The translations under genes were made by a program, and so were the position numbers. DNA of 9,463 nt from Akkermansiaceae bacterium UBA4145 (GTDB lineage Bacteria; Verrucomicrobiota; Verrucomicrobiia; Verrucomicrobiales; Akkermansiaceae). The first letter of the stretch is position 1. Every line of letters starts with the position of its first letter. Shown here in pieces: positions 6,474 through 9,463 of this stretch. The DNA is taken from positions 1 through 9,463 of the forward strand of contig DFWB01000233.1 of NCBI GenBank assembly GCA_002380675.1, written 5' to 3'. The notes beneath the pieces are model-generated. The model saw only the letters and a program-made list of their open reading frames with translations, was not told the DNA's origin and did not search any database.

Positions 6474-8967
6474 CCTCTCCCGCTCTCTCGCCAAACACCT
6501 CGGCAAGTTCGAGAAAAAGGGGAAATCTCTCGATGCCAGATACTTCGAAAACGACGAAGCCATCATCACCTCGGCAGTCGGGCATCTTGTCGAACTCAAG
6601 ATGCCAACCGGTCCTAACGGAAAAAATCTTCCTTGGAAATTTGACGTTCTTCCCGCCATTCCGGGATCATTCGAGCTTCAACCGATTGAAAAAACCGAGG
6701 GCAGACTCCGACATGTCCTGAAGCAGGCCCGTCGCAAGGATGTTGACCTCATTGTAAATGCCTGTGACGCCGGGCGGGAGGGGGAGCTCATCTTCCAGTA
6801 CATCCTCGACATTGGAGATATCGACAAACCCGTAAAACGCCTTTGGATGCAATCGATGACCACCGGGGCTATTCAGCAGGCCTGGGATAGCCTCCGGAAT
6901 GGTGAGGACATGGGCGACCTGGCGGATGCAGCCAAGTGCCGCTCAGAGTCGGACTGGCTGGTTGGTCTGAATTCAACTCGTGCCCTGACCTGCTTCCGCT
7001 CGCGTCATGGTGGGTTTAATATCACTGCCGCCGGACGGGTTCAGACCCCGACCCTGGCAATCCTCGCAAAACGCGAAGCCGAGATCCAAGCCTTCAATCC
7101 GACTCCCTACGCGGAAATTCATGCCGAGTTTGGAGTGAATGCCGGCGACTACAGCGGGCGCTGGATTGATCCTGCATGGAAGAAGGACCCCGCCAACCCG
7201 CTCTCAAGAGCGGAGCGCATCTGGGACAAGGAAGAGGCGGAGAGAATTCGCGCCCGCTGCGAAGGAAAGACGGGTGCCGTTACCGAGGAAAAAAAACCGA
7301 CCAAGCAAATCTCACCACAGCTCTACGATCTCACCACTCTCCAGAGGGAAGCTCCCTTCACGGCGAGAAACACCTTGTCCTTTACTCAAGCCCTTTACGA
7401 GCGGCATAAGATGGTGACTTATCCGCGGACCGACTCCCGATATCTTCCGGAGGATTACCTGCAGGACGTCATTCGAACCACCGAGGAGCTGGCAAAGTCC
7501 AATCTGCCCGTGGCCAAATGGGCAGCCGACTCCCTCGAGAACAACCGGATCTCCCTCCAAAAACGGGTCTTCAACAACGCCAAGGTCTCAGATCACTTCG
7601 CCATCATTCCCACTGGACGGGTAGTCAGCCTCGCCAAGGAACAGGAACAGCACATCTACGACATGATCGTGAAGCGCTTCGTCGCCGTGTTCTTCCCCCA
7701 TGCAGAGTTTGAGGTAACCAAGCGACTCACCACCATCACCCATGGTGAGGATGAGGACACCTTCCGAACAGATGGAAAAATTCTCGTGACCCCGGGATGG
7801 CTTGGTGTCTACGGCCGTGCCGTTGGAGTAGCCAGCGGAAAGGATGAGCTGGTACCCGTCGACGAGGGTGAGCCTGCTCTTACCCGGGAAATCGAACTGG
7901 AGGAAAAGGAAACCAATCCTCCTGCACGCTACACGGAGTCTACTCTCCTCTCCGCAATGGAAGGCGCCGGGAAACTAGTCGATGATGAAGAACTCCGTGA
8001 GGCCATGTCCGAGCGAGGTCTCGGCACTCCGGCAACCAGAGCTAATATCATCGAGGGTCTGCTCAGACAGAAATACCTCGCTCGCGATGGACGGGATCTC
8101 AATGTCACTGGAAAGGGACAGCGACTAATCGGACTCCTGGACGAAATGGATATCAAGCCCCTGACCTCCCCCTCCATGACAGGAGACTGGGAGGCCAAAC
8201 TTCACCAGATGGAAGATGGCAAGCTCGACCGTCAGACATTCATGCAGGAGATCACGACCTTTACTGAGGAGGTCGTGAAGAAGGCCCGGGCCCATTACGA
8301 CGAAGCCGTCTCTCGCTCGTTCCCTCCTCTACAGTGCACCTGCCCGGAATGCGGGGTGACTGAGTTGAAACAGACGGACGCAACCTACGAATGTGAGGAA
8401 CTGGAGTGCAAGTTTCGGATCTCCAAATACATTGCCGGCCGTCAACTCAGCGAGGATGAAGCCAAGGAACTCTTCACCACAAAGTTTCTTGGGCCTCGGG
8501 AAGGATTTATCTCTCGTTTTAACAAACCCTTCGAAGCCGCCATCGAATTGGTTCAGTCCGTCAGCAAGACTGGAAAGAAGGGGCGCTTTAAGACCAATTT
8601 CGTCTTTGAGCAGGACGAACCAGAAGAGCTATCGGAGGACCAGATCGTTGCCAGTATTACTTACGAAGAAACGGCCCACGATCTCTATGAGACTGAAAAG
8701 AGCTACCTTGTCCCCTCACTGAAAACCAAAAAGGAGCCCGATGGCGTCAAGTTTTCACGCACCATCCTTTCCGCCGAAATTCCCCGCGAGGCAGCCATCC
8801 GAATGCTCAACGGAGAGAAAAGTGAACTTCTGAAGGGATTTGTCTCCAACCGCACCAAGAGGAAGTTTGACGCCTTTCTGAACTACGACTTCGAGCAGGG
8901 TCGGCCCACCTTTGAGTTTCCGCCGCGCAAGAAAGCCGCGAAGAAAAAAACCGCGAAAAAACAGTAG
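6427..8967 (+). CDS. topB: DNA topoisomerase III (type IA) with extended two-repeat C-terminus
   Basis: A type IA topoisomerase that passes DNA strands through a transient 5'-phosphotyrosine break, mainly to decatenate replication or recombination intermediates. It has 846 residues from ATG 6427. TOPRIM (about 1-140): 'TLIIAEKPSV' with E9, and the acidic motif CDAGREGE at 113-120. The central topoisomerase domain carries 'AAGRVQTPTL' (201-210) and the active-site loop TYPRTDSRY at 331-339 with catalytic Y332 and R334; 'GLGTPATRANIIEGL' lies at 531-545. The C-terminus has a four-cysteine zinc finger (C639, C642, C656, C661) followed by a Toprim_Crpt-type repeat (about 662-710), then a second repeat (about 775-832) whose expected zinc finger is missing. 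A Lys/Ala-rich tail ends the protein. It matches the long TopB form I know from beta-proteobacteria rather than the shorter E. coli TopB. Start: an upstream in-frame ATG at 6412 would add five residues, but family members begin right at 'M-x-KTLIIAEKPS', so 6427 is preferred; neither start has a good ribosome-binding site. Confidence 0.96.
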   Translation: MPKTLIIAEKPSVMTDLSRSLAKHLGKFEKKGKSLDARYFENDEAIITSAVGHLVELKMPTGPNGKNLPWKFDVLPAIPGSFELQPIEKTEGRLRHVLKQARRKDVDLIVNACDAGREGELIFQYILDIGDIDKPVKRLWMQSMTTGAIQQAWDSLRNGEDMGDLADAAKCRSESDWLVGLNSTRALTCFRSRHGGFNITAAGRVQTPTLAILAKREAEIQAFNPTPYAEIHAEFGVNAGDYSGRWIDPAWKKDPANPLSRAERIWDKEEAERIRARCEGKTGAVTEEKKPTKQISPQLYDLTTLQREAPFTARNTLSFTQALYERHKMVTYPRTDSRYLPEDYLQDVIRTTEELAKSNLPVAKWAADSLENNRISLQKRVFNNAKVSDHFAIIPTGRVVSLAKEQEQHIYDMIVKRFVAVFFPHAEFEVTKRLTTITHGEDEDTFRTDGKILVTPGWLGVYGRAVGVASGKDELVPVDEGEPALTREIELEEKETNPPARYTESTLLSAMEGAGKLVDDEELREAMSERGLGTPATRANIIEGLLRQKYLARDGRDLNVTGKGQRLIGLLDEMDIKPLTSPSMTGDWEAKLHQMEDGKLDRQTFMQEITTFTEEVVKKARAHYDEAVSRSFPPLQCTCPECGVTELKQTDATYECEELECKFRISKYIAGRQLSEDEAKELFTTKFLGPREGFISRFNKPFEAAIELVQSVSKTGKKGRFKTNFVFEQDEPEELSEDQIVASITYEETAHDLYETEKSYLVPSLKTKKEPDGVKFSRTILSAEIPREAAIRMLNGEKSELLKGFVSNRTKRKFDAFLNYDFEQGRPTFEFPPRKKAAKKKTAKKQ

Positions 8968-8985
8968 TCTTTTTCGTTTGGCATT

Positions 8986-9064
8986 TCGGCTCTCGCCGAC
9001 AAGCACCAGAGTCTGGCTGAGGCTTGGGCGCCCGCCTTCCCCACTTGACGATGCCCATTGGGCA
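8986..9064. repeat. Cluster of four short palindromes between topB and the M50 gene
   Basis: Within 79 bases there are TCGGC-TCTC-GCCGA (8986-8999), CCAGA-G-TCTGG (9006-9016), GGGCGCCC (9026-9033) and TGCCC-ATT-GGGCA (9052-9064). None is followed by a T-run on either strand, so none is a standard terminator. They may be protein-binding sites, mRNA stability or processing elements, or chance in GC-rich DNA. Confidence 0.35.
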
Positions 9065-9069
9065 CTCGA

Positions 9070-9099
9070 CCTCTGCGAGAACAGAGATTAGCCTCTGCG
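9070..9099 (+). promoter_or_regulatory. Direct repeat and alternative hairpins before the M50 start codon
   Basis: The 8-base direct repeat CCTCTGCG occurs at 9070-9077 and 9092-9099, 22 bases apart (about two helical turns). Between the copies lies CAGAG (9082-9086), which can pair equally with CTCTG on its left (9071-9075) or right (9093-9097), each with a 6-base loop. The right-hand hairpin would end three bases before the GTG at 9101. It could be an operator pair or a translational switch, or fortuitous. Confidence 0.3.
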
Positions 9100-9100
9100 C

Positions 9101-9463
9101 GTGATTCGTTTCCGTCTCTTCGGCTTCCCGGTCACGGTGGAACCGTGGCACTGGGCCATCCTCGCCTTCTGCGGAGGCGCCCTTGGGATCAAGGAATCAG
9201 AAGACCTTTTGCCGGTTCTTCTCTTCATGGCAGCAGGAGTTGTCTCCATCCTTATTCACGAACTCGGACATGCTCTCACGATGCGTGTCTTTGGAGGCCG
9301 GCATATTTCCATCGTTCTCCACGGCATGGGCGGACACGCTATCTGCCAAGGAGCGCCCTTTAGCCGGGGGCAGCACATTCTGATCAGCTTGGCTGGACCG
9401 CTCCTCCAAGTGGCGTGCGGACTTCTTGTCGATATTGCGGTAAAAATGAGCGCAGACACCAGC
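9101..9463 (+). CDS. Site-2 protease family (M50) membrane zinc metalloprotease, N-terminal part
   Basis: The first 121 residues of an integral-membrane intramembrane protease; the frame is still open at the right edge. Seen: the family's typical opening 'RFRLFGFPVTVEPW' (3-16), a hydrophobic segment at about 17-30, a second at about 36-52 that leads straight into the zinc-binding motif HELGH at 53-57 (H53, H57 ligands, E54 catalytic), and 'SLAGPLLQ' near 99-106, the conserved SxAGP turn. The second zinc-ligand aspartate expected later in the protein is beyond the window. Such enzymes cleave transmembrane substrates, often anti-sigma factors; this minimal type lacking an early PDZ domain has no predictable substrate. 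Start: GTG at 9101 is the first usable codon after an in-frame TAG at 9089-9091 and gives the family's usual N-terminus. It lies 133 bases after topB on the same strand, so cotranscription is possible but unproven. Confidence 0.92.
   Translation, partial: MIRFRLFGFPVTVEPWHWAILAFCGGALGIKESEDLLPVLLFMAAGVVSILIHELGHALTMRVFGGRHISIVLHGMGGHAICQGAPFSRGQHILISLAGPLLQVACGLLVDIAVKMSADTS

Noticed and set aside
6766..6786. TopB acidic motif reads DAGREGE rather than the textbook DxDREGE, suggesting a lost metal ligand
   Set aside because: The DAGREGE form is common in long TopB proteins as I recall them, and all other catalytic residues are present, so it is a subfamily variant rather than inactivation.
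9045..9050. TTGACG as a -35 box for the M50 gene
   Set aside because: The sequence 16-18 bases downstream has no resemblance to a -10 hexamer.
1..9463. Mobile elements, CRISPR, phage or defence genes
   Set aside because: No transposase, integrase, direct-repeat array, terminal inverted repeats or defence domains were seen; base composition and coding style look even across the window.

Overview
The window looks like an ordinary chromosomal stretch of a moderately GC-rich bacterium, most likely of the Planctomycetes-Verrucomicrobia group. I favour Verrucomicrobiota (Opitutae-like), judging by protein flavour: a TIGR03790-family protein, a GxGxxYDPGxDHP-type polysaccharide deacetylase, a long two-repeat topoisomerase III and an 'RFRLFGFPVTVEPW' M50 protease. 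This assignment is recalled family knowledge, not a search result. There is no rRNA, tRNA, insertion sequence, CRISPR array or phage gene.

Layout from left to right. (1) recN, minus strand, running off the left edge with 390 N-terminal residues visible. (2) A 359-base gap holding a plausible recN promoter and ribosome-binding site, plus an ambiguous 67-codon open frame. (3) A plus-strand pair with a 4-base ATGA stop/start overlap: a PhnP-like metallo-beta-lactamase-fold hydrolase, then an exported TIGR03790-family protein. (4) A convergent minus-strand exported NodB-type polysaccharide deacetylase. (5) A 207-base divergent region with several perfect inverted repeats. (6) Plus-strand dprA, topB (topoisomerase III) and the start of a site-2 (M50) protease gene cut by the right edge. 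dprA and topB are separated by about 260 bases with a weak hairpin; topB and the protease by 133 bases rich in palindromes.

Two themes stand out. recN, dprA and topB are DNA-maintenance genes (double-strand break repair, single-strand DNA handling in transformation or recombination, decatenation). The two exported proteins in the middle point to the cell envelope. As I recall, TIGR03790 proteins occur essentially only in genomes carrying exosortase, so the host probably has an exosortase/PEP-CTERM sorting system, although neither exosortase nor a PEP-CTERM protein is encoded here.

The best candidates for something undescribed are the MBL-TIGR03790 translationally coupled pair, whose second member has no known function and may be a divergent gingipain/caspase-like fold, and a set of small inverted repeats immediately upstream of three start codons (deacetylase, dprA, M50 protease). 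The deacetylase and M50 leaders can be drawn in mutually exclusive pairings. These RNA ideas are sequence observations only and need conservation or probing to be believed.
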